Source: Hymenobacter profundi (GTDB lineage Bacteria > Bacteroidota > Bacteroidia > Cytophagales > Hymenobacteraceae). From it: 64,000 bases of DNA. The stretch spans positions 1 through 64,000 of the forward strand of contig NZ_JAHWGL010000002.1 in assembly GCF_019334315.1 (NCBI RefSeq), read 5' to 3'. The first letter of the stretch is position 1, and each line of letters opens with the position of its first letter. The notes under the pieces were generated by a model that did not search any database, had not been told where the DNA came from, and saw nothing but the letters and a program-made list of their open reading frames with translations. The translations under genes and the position numbers were made by a program. Below, one piece after another: positions 7,381 to 16,605 of the stretch.

Positions 7381-8169
7381 ATGGACTTGCAAAAAAAGAA
7401 GGTACTCATTACCGGGGGCAGCGTGGGCATCGGCAAAGCCCTCGTGGCCGAGCTGGTGCGGCGCGGCGTGCGGGACCTTGCCGTCATGGGCCGCCGCCCG
7501 GAGGCGCTAGCAGCCCTGGCGGCCGAATTCCCCGCTGCTGAATTTCTGCTGCTGCCCGGCGACGTGGGCCGCGTAGCCGACCTGGACCGGGCCGTGGCCG
7601 CCGTGACCGAGGCCTGGGGCGGGCTGGACATCCTCGTCAACAACGCCGGGGTGGTGAGCGCCGGCCTGCTCACGGAAGTGAGCGACGAGGACGTCATCGG
7701 CCAAATAACCATCAACCTGACGGGCCTGATTCTGCTCACCAAGAAGTGCCTACCCCTGCTGCAGCAAAGTCCGGAAGGCGCCATCCTGAACATCTCCTCC
7801 GGCTACGGCTACATCGCCATGCCCTTCTACAGCGTGTACGCCGCCACCAAAGCCGCCGTGGGCCAGTTCTCGGACGCCATGCGCCGGGAGCTGGCTCAGT
7901 ACCCGCTGCACGTGCTGACCGTCTACCCTTCGGCCACCGACACGGACATGATGAAAACCGCCGTGGTGCGGAATATGGACTCGGCCCAGGACGTGGCCCG
8001 GGCCGCCGTGGAGGGCCTGCTCAAGGGGGAAATCAACGTCATTCTCGGCGGGCCGGACCGGGAAGCGCAGATAAAGCTAAATTTCCTGGAGCCCCGGAAA
8101 ATAGACGAGGTGGCCAAAGCCAACTTCGAGGCCCTGCGGGCGCGGACCCAAACCCACCGTTCCATGTAG
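7381..8169 (+). CDS. Short-chain dehydrogenase/reductase
   Basis: 262 residues with the classical SDR layout: nucleotide-binding TGGSVGIGKA near residue 11, NNAG near residue 87, and the catalytic YAATK with an upstream Ser in ISSGYGYI. It is a soluble NAD(P)-dependent oxidoreductase acting on an unknown carbonyl or alcohol. The tail (about 60 residues after the core, with FLEPRKIDEVAKANFEALRA) resembles SDRs of the YdfG/DltE kind. Transcribed away from the cupin gene and toward the flavin oxidase gene. Confidence 0.85.
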   Translation: MDLQKKKVLITGGSVGIGKALVAELVRRGVRDLAVMGRRPEALAALAAEFPAAEFLLLPGDVGRVADLDRAVAAVTEAWGGLDILVNNAGVVSAGLLTEVSDEDVIGQITINLTGLILLTKKCLPLLQQSPEGAILNISSGYGYIAMPFYSVYAATKAAVGQFSDAMRRELAQYPLHVLTVYPSATDTDMMKTAVVRNMDSAQDVARAAVEGLLKGEINVILGGPDREAQIKLNFLEPRKIDEVAKANFEALRARTQTHRSM

Positions 8170-8206
8170 GCCCGGCGGTAGTAAGCCGGGCGATGCCCCG
8201 GCGCAA

Positions 8207-9340
8207 CTAAGCACGGCCGGCCAGCTGCCGCAGTACCTGCCCAGCGGCGTAGCGGCCCGATTCCACGGCCCCGTCGAGCCGGCCCCATTCGCTGGCCGAG
8301 GTTTCGGCCCCGGCCCAGTGCAGGGTGCCCGCCCACGCGGGCTGCCGCAGCAGCGCGGGCCCCTGCAGCGGCACCGACGAAGGCGGCTGCTCGTCGCCCG
8401 GCACACTGGTGAAGGGCTCCCGGGACCAGTCCAGCTCGTGGTAGGCCAGCGGCATGCCGGCCGGCGGGCCAAACAGGCGCACGAGCTGCTGCAGCACGGC
8501 CGCCCGGCGCTCGGCGGCCGGGGCCTGGCGCAGGGGGTGCGGGGCCGCAAAAAAGCCGAACAAGGCCCCTGGCTGGCCTTCCGGGGGCGAAGCGTCGTGA
8601 ATTTCGACCAGGGGGCCCGGCTGGCTGACGGCGTAGTCCGACCACCCCTGCGCCCGCCAAAACGGCCCGGCGTACACCACCACGGTTTTCATGGCGTGGC
8701 TCATCCAGGTGGGCACGGCGCGCAGCGTGTGCCGCAGCGGGGCCGGCAGGGCGGGGTTAAACACCATGCTGTGGGCTACCAGCCGCGGGGGCAGCGCCAG
8801 CACCACCGCCGAAGCCGCGCACATCTCCGCATCCGGGCCGGCCCCGATGCGCAGCGCAATGCCCTGCCCGGCGGGCAGCTGACGCAGCTCCGTGACGGGG
8901 GCCTGAAGCTGCACGGTTCCGGCCGGAAGCCGGCGGGCCAACTCCCGGCACAGGGCGGCCGCCCCGCCGGCGAAGCGCAGGTACCCGGCCGAGCCCGCCG
9001 GCTGGGGCAGCCGGTGCACGGCGTCGGGGGTTTCGTAGGTGGTGGCCCCGGCGCTGGGCTGCACGAAGGGCGTCATCTCCAGCTCGCCGAGCAGACGCAT
9101 CAGGTACGGGTGGTGGTCCCAGCCCCAGGTGGCGCCCAGGTCCAGCCCCTCCGCCTCCGGGCTACCCGGCTGGGCGGGCACGGCCAGGGTGCGGCCCCCG
9201 ACCCGGTTACGGGCCTCCAGCACCCGCACGGGCACGCCGGCCGCGTGCAGCACCCCGGCCGCCGTGAGCCCGGCCAGTCCGGCCCCAACGATGATGACCG
9301 GGGCTGCATCGGCCGGGTTTAAAAATATAGGGACAGTCAT
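8207..9340 (-). CDS. Flavin monoamine oxidase-like FAD protein
   Basis: 377 residues from the ATG at 9340. The N-terminus has the FAD-binding PVIIVGAGLAGLTAAGVLHA followed by the amine-oxidase signature RVLEARNRVGGRT, and the C-terminus has the second FAD contact (LHWAGAETSASEWGRLDGAV). It should oxidise an amine or related substrate with oxygen or a cellular acceptor. It is shorter than typical plant or animal MAO but normal for bacterial members. Convergent with the SDR gene, only 37 bp between stop codons. A TTG start at 9352 would add four residues and is less likely. Confidence 0.8.
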   Translation of the reverse strand: MTVPIFLNPADAAPVIIVGAGLAGLTAAGVLHAAGVPVRVLEARNRVGGRTLAVPAQPGSPEAEGLDLGATWGWDHHPYLMRLLGELEMTPFVQPSAGATTYETPDAVHRLPQPAGSAGYLRFAGGAAALCRELARRLPAGTVQLQAPVTELRQLPAGQGIALRIGAGPDAEMCAASAVVLALPPRLVAHSMVFNPALPAPLRHTLRAVPTWMSHAMKTVVVYAGPFWRAQGWSDYAVSQPGPLVEIHDASPPEGQPGALFGFFAAPHPLRQAPAAERRAAVLQQLVRLFGPPAGMPLAYHELDWSREPFTSVPGDEQPPSSVPLQGPALLRQPAWAGTLHWAGAETSASEWGRLDGAVESGRYAAGQVLRQLAGRA

Positions 9341-9611
9341 ACTCAGGGGCAAAGCAATACGATGCTGCTACGGGAACCTCCGGCATCCAACGCTGCCTAA
9401 ACACAGTCGGACGGGAATTGTCTGGCTTTGTGGGCGGCCCGGGCCCGCGACGGCCACCCGCTGCCGCAAAACTACCCGTGCCTAGGCCCGGGCGCGGTGG
9501 TTACGCTCGCCTGCGTCCATCGCCGGCCCGAAGGCCCGTTGGCCCGCTAAAAAGGCCGTCTTGAATGCCCGGCCAGCGCGGCTCCGGCGGGTTTCGCTAC
9601 CTTTAAAGCGC

Positions 9612-10727
9612 ATGAGCACGACCGCAGGGCCCTTGAAAACGCCGCAGAAGACCCCGCCCCTGGTGAGCGGTCCCACCATTGCCCTGGCGTGGCTGCTGTT
9701 CAGCGGGTTCATGGTGCTGCTGATTTTCGGGCAGAACCTCTCGGCCGGCACGCCCACCGACTGGCGCGAGGCCCTGGGCGGCCGCCTGCTGCACGGGCTG
9801 ATTTGGGGGCTGCTCACGCCCGTGGTGTTCGCCCTGGCGGCGCGCTTCAACCTCCTCGAAAGCCGCCACCGGCTGCGGCACCTGCTGGCCCACGCGGCGA
9901 CCAGCTACATCCTCACGCTTGCTTACCGCCTGGTATACGCCGCCGTGATGCACGGCAGCGGGGCCACGCCGGGCCACTTCTCCCTAAACACCGTCATCGC
10001 CAACGCCAACAACTGGGTGCCCATCTACTGGATGCTGCTCTGCATGGCCTACGCCGTGCAGTACCGCGAGCGCTACCGCGAAGGGCGGGTGCGCGCCGCC
10101 CAGCTCGAAACCCAGCTCGTGCAGGCGCAGCTGCAGGCCCTGAAGATGCAGCTCCAGCCGCACTTCCTCTTCAACTCGATGAATGCCGTGTCGGCGCTGA
10201 TGAGTCAGGACGTGAAGGCCGCCCGGCGCATGCTGGCCCAGCTCAGCCAGTTTCTGCGCCTGGTGCTAGAAGGCACCGACGAGCAGGAAGTGACCCTTGA
10301 ACAGGAGCTGCGCCTCACCCGCCTCTACCTCGAAATTGAGCAAACCCGCTTCCCCGACCGGCTGGCCGTGCACTACGACATCGCCCCCGGCACCGAGGGT
10401 GCGCTGCTGCCCGCCCTGCTGCTGCAGCCGGTGGTGGAAAACGCCGTGCGCCACGGCCTGGCGCCCCGCGCCGGGGCCGGGGAGCTGGCCGTGCGGGCCG
10501 AAAAGCAGGGCGGCCGGCTCCTGCTGCAAGTCAAGGACAATGGCCAGGGGGCGGCCGACACCGCCGCGCGGGGCATCGGCCTGCGCAACCTGGAAAGCCG
10601 GCTGGCCACGCTCTACGGCCCGGAGTATGCGCTGGCGGTGGAGTCGGCCCCGGCGTGCGGCTATTGCCTGCGCCTGTCCATCCCGTTCCGGCTGGCGGCG
10701 GCCGGTGCAACGCATTTGCCCGCATGA
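9612..10727 (+). CDS. LytS/YehU-type sensor histidine kinase
   Basis: About 371 residues. Four hydrophobic segments lie in the first ~140 residues, followed by a coiled linker (VQYRERYREGRVRAAQLETQ) and the His_kinase domain with the phospho-acceptor QLQPHFLFNSMNAVSALM, an N box VVENAVRHGLAP and an ATPase G box GIGLRNLESRL. No separate sensor domain is present, as is usual for this Bacteroidota family. The stop TGA overlaps the start of the next gene (ATGA at 10724), so kinase and regulator are translationally coupled. I prefer the ATG at 9612 over upstream alternatives. Confidence 0.9.
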   Translation: MSTTAGPLKTPQKTPPLVSGPTIALAWLLFSGFMVLLIFGQNLSAGTPTDWREALGGRLLHGLIWGLLTPVVFALAARFNLLESRHRLRHLLAHAATSYILTLAYRLVYAAVMHGSGATPGHFSLNTVIANANNWVPIYWMLLCMAYAVQYRERYREGRVRAAQLETQLVQAQLQALKMQLQPHFLFNSMNAVSALMSQDVKAARRMLAQLSQFLRLVLEGTDEQEVTLEQELRLTRLYLEIEQTRFPDRLAVHYDIAPGTEGALLPALLLQPVVENAVRHGLAPRAGAGELAVRAEKQGGRLLLQVKDNGQGAADTAARGIGLRNLESRLATLYGPEYALAVESAPACGYCLRLSIPFRLAAAGATHLPA

Positions 10728-11506
10728 AGCTTATTCGCACGCTGCTGGTGGACGACGAGCCCCTGGCGCGCAGCCTGCTGCGCGAGCTGCTGGCCGATTT
10801 CCCGGCACTGGCCGTGACGGGTGAATGCGCGAACGGCACCGAGGCCCTGGCCGCCCTGCAAACCGGCGCCTACGACATCGTCTTCCTGGACGTGCAGATG
10901 CCCGACCTCGACGGCGTGCAGGTGCTGCGCCGGCTGCAGGCGGCCGGCCAGCCGCTGCCGCTCGTGGTGTTCGTGACGGCCTACGACCGGTACGCGGTGC
11001 AGGCCTTCGCCCTGCACGCCGTGGACTACCTGCTCAAACCGCTCGACCCCGACCGGTTTGCCGACTGCGTGGGCCGGGTGCCGCAGCAGCTGGCGCTGCG
11101 CCAGAGCCCGGCCCCCGGCCCCGCGCTGGCGGCCCTGCTGCACTGCTGGCCCGCCCCGGCCGTGCCCGACTACCAGGACCAGTTTCTGGTGAAGCTGCCG
11201 GCGCGCAGCTTCTTCGTGCCGGCCGCCGAGGTCTGCTACTTCGAAGCCTCCGGCAACGGCGTGCTGCTGCACGGGGCCGGGCACCATTACCCGCTGCGCA
11301 CGGCCCTGGGCCAGCTGGCCGAGCGGCTGGACCCGGCCGTGTTCCTGCGCATTCACCGTTCGTGCATCGTCAACACCGCCCACATCGTCGACTTCAAGCA
11401 CTGGTCGCACGGCGAGTACCTGTTTCGCATGGCCAACGGCCAGCACGTCACCTCCTCGCGCAGCTACAGCGCCGGGGTGCAGCAGCTGCTCAAGCGCTTC
11501 GCCTGA
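10724..11506 (+). CDS. LytTR-type response regulator
   Basis: 260 residues: a receiver domain with acidic pocket VDDEPLAR, phospho-acceptor Asp in DIVFLDVQMPDLDG and the usual Thr/Lys (FVTAYDRYA, LLKPLD), then a LytTR DNA-binding domain with FLRIHRSCIVNTAHI and the helix-forming end. It acts with the kinase encoded just upstream. Its targets are not evident; the nearest downstream unit is the DUF305/YVTN cluster on the same strand, 130 bp away. Confidence 0.92.
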   Translation: MKLIRTLLVDDEPLARSLLRELLADFPALAVTGECANGTEALAALQTGAYDIVFLDVQMPDLDGVQVLRRLQAAGQPLPLVVFVTAYDRYAVQAFALHAVDYLLKPLDPDRFADCVGRVPQQLALRQSPAPGPALAALLHCWPAPAVPDYQDQFLVKLPARSFFVPAAEVCYFEASGNGVLLHGAGHHYPLRTALGQLAERLDPAVFLRIHRSCIVNTAHIVDFKHWSHGEYLFRMANGQHVTSSRSYSAGVQQLLKRFA

Positions 11507-11635
11507 GCCGGCCCGGGCCGTTGAAGGCCGGTTCAAACGGGTATTGGTCCAGTTGGCCCTCCTGCGGCAGACATTTCCCCTGGTTGCGCGTTAGCCCACC
11601 AGCCCCCCGCTAACGGGGCGGCCCCGGTGCACGAC

Positions 11636-12085
11636 ATGACCAAATCCCTGCTCTTTTTACTGGCGCTCACCTGCGGCAGCGCCGTTGCGGCCCGCGCCCA
11701 ACACCACCCGGCCGGCGCCCACCCGATGCCGGGCATGGCCCATTCCAGTCCGGGCATGACCAGCATGAAGATGGACCACGCGGCCGCACCGGGTACTCCG
11801 GTCGCCGCCTTCCAGCACGGCATGGATTCGGTGATGGTGGTGATGGACGAGGGGATGCGCCGCATGACCGGCGCGAGCCCCGACGACATCGACGCCAGCT
11901 TCGCGGCCATGATGCTGCCCCACCACCAGGGCGCCGTGGACATGGCCCGCCTGCAATTGCTCTACGGCAAAGACCCCGCCCTGCGCCGGCTGGCCCAGAG
12001 CATCATTGCCGAGCAGCAGGTCGAGATTCAGCAGATGGCCGCCTGGCTGAAGCAGCACCCGGTGGCCGCGCAATCTTCTAAATAA
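11636..12085 (+). CDS. DUF305 secreted His/Met-rich protein
   Basis: About 149 residues with a signal peptide (LLFLLALTCGSAVAARA), a His/Met-rich stretch (HHPAGAHPMPGMAHSSPGMT) and a DUF305 core with MMLPHHQGAVDMARL and a Gln-rich helix. DUF305 proteins are ferritin-like small exported proteins often found with copper or other metal-handling genes; the Met/His-rich N-terminus fits metal binding. ATG 11636 is preferred over an in-frame GTG at 11627. It precedes the YVTN gene, separated by a palindromic repeat. Confidence 0.8.
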   Translation: MTKSLLFLLALTCGSAVAARAQHHPAGAHPMPGMAHSSPGMTSMKMDHAAAPGTPVAAFQHGMDSVMVVMDEGMRRMTGASPDDIDASFAAMMLPHHQGAVDMARLQLLYGKDPALRRLAQSIIAEQQVEIQQMAAWLKQHPVAAQSSK

Positions 12086-12101
12086 ATAACTGCTTTCACC
12101 T

Positions 12102-12139
12102 AGAACGTCCTGCTGAGCGCAGTCGAAGCAGGACGTTCT
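12102..12139. repeat. REP-like palindrome
   Basis: AGAACGTCCTGC (12102-12113) and GCAGGACGTTCT (12128-12139) are perfect 12-bp arms around TGAGCGCAGTCGAA. The loop and arms resemble interspersed palindromes I know from Hymenobacter-type genomes (GAACGTC-x-TGCTGAGC...GTCGAAGCA). It could also act as a terminator for the DUF305 gene. Confidence 0.6.
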
Positions 12140-12156
12140 TACCTTTTTCTCCCCGC

Positions 12157-13563
12157 ATGAAATCCACTTTACTTGCCGGCCTGCTGCTGGTGTCGGGCGC
12201 GGCCGCGGCCCAGGCCGTAAGCCACCGCGACCGGGTGTACACCGCCGACCAGATTTCCAACACCGTTTCGGTCATCGACCCCGCGGACAACAAGCTGCTG
12301 GGCCAGATTATTCTGGGCAAGCCGCAGCCCGATTTGCTTTCGGCCCTCTACAAAGGGCAGGCCTTGGTGCACGGCCTGGGCGCTTCGCCTGACCACAAAT
12401 TGCTGGCCGTGGTGTCGGTGGGCTCCAACAACGTGACGTTCATCGAAACCGCCACCAACGCCATCCGGGGCAGCGTGTACGTGGGCCGCGCCCCGCACGA
12501 AGCCACGTTTCGGCCCGACGGCAGGGAGGCCTGGGTAACGGTGCGCGGCGAGGACTACCTCTCCGTGATTGACGTGGCCCGCATGCGCGAAACCCGCCGC
12601 GTGCCCGTGCCCAACGGGCCCGGCCAAATCGCCTTCAGCCCCGACGGCCGGCGGGCCTTCGTGTGCTCCAGCTTTTCGCCCGAGCTGGCCGTGGTGGACG
12701 TGGCCACCTATAAAGTCATCAAAAAGGTGCCGGTGGTGAGCCCCTTCTCGCCCAACATCTTTCCCACCCGGGACGGGCAGCAAATCTGGTTCACCCACAA
12801 GGACGTGGGCAAGGTGTCGGTACTCGATACGAAGACGCTCACCATCAGCGGGGTGCTGGCGACCGGCCCCATCTCCAACCACGTGGCCACGGTGGACGTG
12901 GCCGCCGGCAAGTTTGCCTACGTGACCGTGGGCGGCGAGGACGTGGTGAAGGTGTACAGCCGCGCCCCGGACTTCCGGCAGCTGGCGACCATTCCCGTCG
13001 GGGCCAACCCGCACGGCATCTGGCCCTCCGGCGACGGCAGCCGGGTGTACGTGGGCCTGGAAAACGGCGACTCGGCCGTGGCCATCAGCACCACGAGCAA
13101 TAAAGTGCTGGCCAAAATCAAGGTGGGGCAGGCCCCGATGGCGCTGATGTACGTGCCCAACGCCGTGCCGGCCGGCGCGGCCACGACCACCGGCCTGGGC
13201 CGGCAGCTGGTGGACCAGCCCGCCGTGGTGCGCACCCTCAAGCCGCCCACCGCCGGCCCCGCCACGGGCACCATGACGCTGCGCTCGGAAGGCCTGGTGG
13301 ACCTGGCCACGTTCGCCCTGCGCGGCCTGCTGCCCAACACCGACTACGACATCTTCCTGACCAGCGGCACCAAGGCCCCCTATGCCCGCGACTACGCCCT
13401 GACCACCGTGCGCACCGACGCCAAAGGCGCGGCCATGGGCCAGGCCCTGGGGCCGGTGCAGCGCATCGCGGGCGGCGAGCTGAACCCGGCGGGCAAAAAG
13501 TTTTCGCGGGTAATCGTCGCGCCCAAAGCCACTGACGGCGAGCCCGCGCTGATGGCCGAATAG
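12157..13563 (+). CDS. Secreted YVTN beta-propeller protein
   Basis: 468 residues with a signal peptide (STLLAGLLLVSGAAAAQA). About seven YVTN/YncE-type blades follow, each with the pattern of a Ser/Thr-rich turn, Asn and Thr (SNTVSVIDPADNKLLGQI, NNVTFIETATNAIRGSVYVG, GEDYLSVIDVARM). The last ~130 residues form an extra domain after LKPPTAGPATGTM, also seen at the end of the paralogue at 15014. Such propellers are cell-surface or periplasmic scaffolds or binding proteins. The first gene of a three-gene cluster with a lipoprotein and a second propeller. Confidence 0.82.
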   Translation: MKSTLLAGLLLVSGAAAAQAVSHRDRVYTADQISNTVSVIDPADNKLLGQIILGKPQPDLLSALYKGQALVHGLGASPDHKLLAVVSVGSNNVTFIETATNAIRGSVYVGRAPHEATFRPDGREAWVTVRGEDYLSVIDVARMRETRRVPVPNGPGQIAFSPDGRRAFVCSSFSPELAVVDVATYKVIKKVPVVSPFSPNIFPTRDGQQIWFTHKDVGKVSVLDTKTLTISGVLATGPISNHVATVDVAAGKFAYVTVGGEDVVKVYSRAPDFRQLATIPVGANPHGIWPSGDGSRVYVGLENGDSAVAISTTSNKVLAKIKVGQAPMALMYVPNAVPAGAATTTGLGRQLVDQPAVVRTLKPPTAGPATGTMTLRSEGLVDLATFALRGLLPNTDYDIFLTSGTKAPYARDYALTTVRTDAKGAAMGQALGPVQRIAGGELNPAGKKFSRVIVAPKATDGEPALMAE

Positions 13564-13671
13564 CGCGGCTAAGTACGGCGGCCGGATACTTATTCAAGAC
13601 GGCTAGGCAACCGTGCCCCTCCGAACTGACGAACTGACCACATTCAACCGACTCTTATTTAACCTTAACCC

Positions 13672-14901
13672 ATGCGTACCATTTCAAATCAATTGACTGC
13701 TTCCAATGGCCTGGTGCAGTCCTTGAAGCGCTTCCTGCTGCCGGTAGCGGCTGTTGCGCTGCTGCTCGGCGGCTGCAAGAAGGACAACGAGGCCATCACC
13801 GACACCAGCGCGCCGCCGGTGCTCAACATTGTCTCGCCGGTGGAAGGCGCCACCGTGGCGCCCGGCGCCCGCCTGGGCACCCCCACGGCGCTCGATTTCA
13901 ACGGCTCGGGCTTCGCCATCAACCTGGAAATCGTGACCAAGGACACGGTGACCATTCCCACCCGCGAAAGCCTCAACATCCGCAACGCGGCGGCCGTGGG
14001 CCAGCCCAACGTGAACCTGCCCGGCTTCACGGCCAGCGTCGACGTGGATTTGATTAAGCCCGACGGCGGCACCATCCCCAAAGGCACCAACCTGGCCTCG
14101 CTCTTTAACGTCGCCGGCACCGACGACACGCCCGGACCCGGCGTGACCATCTGGGTGAGCTGGCACGTGCTTGAATCGGTAGCGGCCAACACCAGCAGCT
14201 TCACGCTCACCACCTCGGTGAAGGACCGCGCCGGACGCACGGCCACCGCCACGCGCCTGCTCAAGGTGGGGGCCGGCCCCAACGGCGCCCTCAGCGGCGA
14301 GGCCCTGACCCCCGCCCCCAAGCCCATTACGCTGGGCGGCGCCGACACGCCCGACGGCCCCACCGTGACCATGATTGCCCCGCGCACGCCCAGCAGCGTG
14401 AGCCCCGGCCTGCAGGCGGCGGGCGTGCTGCCGGCCCCGCCCACCAGCGGCGCGCTGTTTTTCATTCAGGTGTCGGCGCTGGACAAGTCGCGCAACGGCC
14501 TCAACGTGGCCGAAAACGGCGCGGGCGCTTTTGGCAAGACTGACGCCGAGCGGGGTACGATAGAGGACAAGACGCAGTCGCGGGCCGGCGTGAACCGCTA
14601 CGTGCCGGGCCTGAACGTGACCTTCGACGTGCCCCTGCTGCAGCCCAACGGCAACGTGATTCCGGCCGGCGGCAACCTGGCCCCGGTCTTCAACACGGCC
14701 GGCAGCGAGCTGGACCCAAGCGGCTTCGTGCGCACCACCTTCGGCTGGAGCGTGGGCGGCACCCTGCAGCTCGGCGGCAAAACCAGCGTCACCATCAAAT
14801 CCTCGGTGACCGACGCGGCCGGCAAAACCGGCAGCGCCACGCAGGTGGTGCAAATCAGCCCAATCGAAAACGGCCAGCTGCTGACGCCGGCCCCGCGCTA
14901 A
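13672..14901 (+). CDS. Surface lipoprotein with two repeated domains
   Basis: 409 residues beginning with a lipoprotein signal (LLPVAAVALLLGGCKKD; lipid Cys about residue 37). The body has two related halves: each includes an LNIVSP/VTMIAP-type opening strand, a V.LLQPNG/DLIKPDG segment, a threonine/serine-rich strand set, and a KTSVTIKSSVTD- or TSVKDRAGRTATATR-type end. It looks like tandem Ig-like or IPT-like beta-sandwich domains. No family recognised with certainty. Flanked by the two YVTN propeller genes and followed by a strong terminator, so it probably belongs to the same exported complex. Confidence 0.65.
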   Translation: MRTISNQLTASNGLVQSLKRFLLPVAAVALLLGGCKKDNEAITDTSAPPVLNIVSPVEGATVAPGARLGTPTALDFNGSGFAINLEIVTKDTVTIPTRESLNIRNAAAVGQPNVNLPGFTASVDVDLIKPDGGTIPKGTNLASLFNVAGTDDTPGPGVTIWVSWHVLESVAANTSSFTLTTSVKDRAGRTATATRLLKVGAGPNGALSGEALTPAPKPITLGGADTPDGPTVTMIAPRTPSSVSPGLQAAGVLPAPPTSGALFFIQVSALDKSRNGLNVAENGAGAFGKTDAERGTIEDKTQSRAGVNRYVPGLNVTFDVPLLQPNGNVIPAGGNLAPVFNTAGSELDPSGFVRTTFGWSVGGTLQLGGKTSVTIKSSVTDAAGKTGSATQVVQISPIENGQLLTPAPR

Positions 14902-14937
14902 ACCCCTAAATATTAATCGGTAGCGCCGCAACGGTCC

Positions 14938-14978
14938 GAAGGCTGGCCCGTTTCTTCAAGGGCCAGCCTTCGTTTTTT
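14938..14978 (+). terminator. Intrinsic terminator after the lipoprotein gene
   Basis: GAAGGCTGGCCC (14938-14949) pairs perfectly with GGGCCAGCCTTC (14960-14971) across a ten-base loop, followed by six T residues (14973-14978). It ends the 12157/13672 transcript and separates it from the next propeller gene. Confidence 0.85.
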
Positions 14979-15013
14979 CGCAGTCCTTCCACTTCACTCC
15001 ATTCCACACCGCG

Positions 15014-16486
15014 ATGCGCATAGCCAACTTCTCCACCTGGGCCCTGGCGGCCACCCTGCTGCTCGGGGCCTGCTCGAAAAAAAACAGCGAGGAAACCGAA
15101 CCCGACATGGTGGTGCCGCCCGACCCCGGCCCCATCGCGGCCAGCGCCGCCGACCGGGTGTACCTGGCCGACCAGTCGTCGAACACCGTGTCGGTGCACG
15201 ACCCGAGCACCAACCGGCTGCTGGGCGTGATTCGCCTGGGCAAAGGCCGGCCGGAGTTCCTGAGCCCGCTCTACGACCTGGAGTCCAACGTGCACGGGCT
15301 GGGCGTGTCGCCCGACGGCAAGACGCTGGGCGTGATTGCCACGCTCACCAACGCCGTTATCTTCATCGACCTGGCCACCAACGCGGTGAAAGGCAAGGTG
15401 TACGTGGACCGCAACCCCCACGAGGGCTTTTTCACGCCCGACGGCAAGCAGTTCTGGGTGGCCGTGCGCGGCAAGGACTACGTGACGGTGATTGACGTGG
15501 AGAAAATGGCCGTGGTGAAAAACATCGCCACCGAGCACGAGCCGAGCATGGTGGTCTTCCGCCCCGACGGCAAGGTGGCCTTCGTGGACCACTCCCAAAC
15601 GGCGATGCTCGACGTGATTGACGTGAAGAAGCGCGAAGTCATTGCCCGCGTGCCGGTGGTGAGCAAGTTCTCGCCCAACCTGGTGGTGACCGAGGACGGC
15701 CAGCAGGTGTGGATGACGCACAAGGACGTGGGCAAGGTGACGGTGGTGAACGCCCAGACCTACGCCGTGGAGGGCGTGATTGATACCGGCCCCGGCACCA
15801 ACCACGTGAACCTGGCCGGCCCCGGCGGCGGCACCCGCTTCAGCGGCGCGGCGGCCGGCGACTTCGCCTACGTGACCGTGGGCGGCGAAAACGCGGTGAA
15901 GGTGTACTCCCGGCAGCGTCAGCTGCTGGCCACGATTCCGGTGGGCCCGAACCCGCACGGCCTGTGGCCCAACGGGGACGGCAGCAAGCTCTACGTGGGC
16001 CTGGAAAACGGCGACGCCCTGGTCAGCATCGATACCAAAACGAATACCAAGCTCACCGAAACCGGCAGCGGCCAGGCCCCGCAGGCCCTGCTCTACGTGG
16101 TGAAGGCGGGCGGCGGCAGCCCCGGGTCGGGTGGGCTGGAAGCCTTCACGCCCGTTGCGCCGGTGAACATCCGCCTCGTGCCTTTGGGCACGCCGCCGGT
16201 GCCCGGCGTGGGCGGCGGGGCCACCATCCGCCCCACCGAAGACGTGGACGAACTGGTGCTGGCGCTGAAACAGCTGGCGCCGAACACGAGCTACACCCTG
16301 TACTTGTCGGACAACAAAACCACGCTGGTGGCCCCGGAGCCCGTCATCACCTTCAAAACCGACGCGGAGGGCAAGGTGGAAGTCAACGCCTATTACCAGA
16401 TTCGGCTGCGGCTGCCCGGCCGGTTTGCCGTGGTGGTGCTGGGCGACAAAAACCCCGCCGGCGCGGTCACGCTCACGCAGCCGTAA
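15014..16486 (+). CDS. YVTN beta-propeller lipoprotein
   Basis: 490 residues with a lipoprotein signal (ALAATLLLGACSKKN). Repeated propeller blades mirror those of the protein at 12157 (SNTVSVHDPSTNRLLGVIRL, NAVIFIDLATNAVKGKVYVD, GKDYVTVIDVEKMAVVKN, ENAVKVYSRQRQLLATIPVG), and the C-terminal ~120 residues form the same type of added beta domain. It is a paralogue of the first propeller, anchored in a membrane rather than soluble. It has its own unit between two terminators. Confidence 0.85.
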   Translation: MRIANFSTWALAATLLLGACSKKNSEETEPDMVVPPDPGPIAASAADRVYLADQSSNTVSVHDPSTNRLLGVIRLGKGRPEFLSPLYDLESNVHGLGVSPDGKTLGVIATLTNAVIFIDLATNAVKGKVYVDRNPHEGFFTPDGKQFWVAVRGKDYVTVIDVEKMAVVKNIATEHEPSMVVFRPDGKVAFVDHSQTAMLDVIDVKKREVIARVPVVSKFSPNLVVTEDGQQVWMTHKDVGKVTVVNAQTYAVEGVIDTGPGTNHVNLAGPGGGTRFSGAAAGDFAYVTVGGENAVKVYSRQRQLLATIPVGPNPHGLWPNGDGSKLYVGLENGDALVSIDTKTNTKLTETGSGQAPQALLYVVKAGGGSPGSGGLEAFTPVAPVNIRLVPLGTPPVPGVGGGATIRPTEDVDELVLALKQLAPNTSYTLYLSDNKTTLVAPEPVITFKTDAEGKVEVNAYYQIRLRLPGRFAVVVLGDKNPAGAVTLTQP

Positions 16487-16503
16487 GCCGGCCGACGACG
16501 GCG

Positions 16504-16541
16504 AAGGCCCTTGGTGCATGGCGCTTCAGGGGCCTTTTTTT
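16504..16541 (+). terminator. Intrinsic terminator
   Basis: AAGGCCC (16504-16510) pairs with GGGCCTT (16530-16536) and runs into a T tract (to 16541). It ends the propeller lipoprotein transcript. Confidence 0.75.
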
Positions 16542-16605
16542 ATTGGCGCAAGCCTACCGCTTTGGGTAGCGCCGGGCGGGCGGTATGATGGGTATCTCCT
16601 ATAGT

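Noticed and set aside
11533..12073. Several antisense frames over the LytTR/DUF305 junction
   Set aside because: They are shadows of real genes; none has a plausible start or family.
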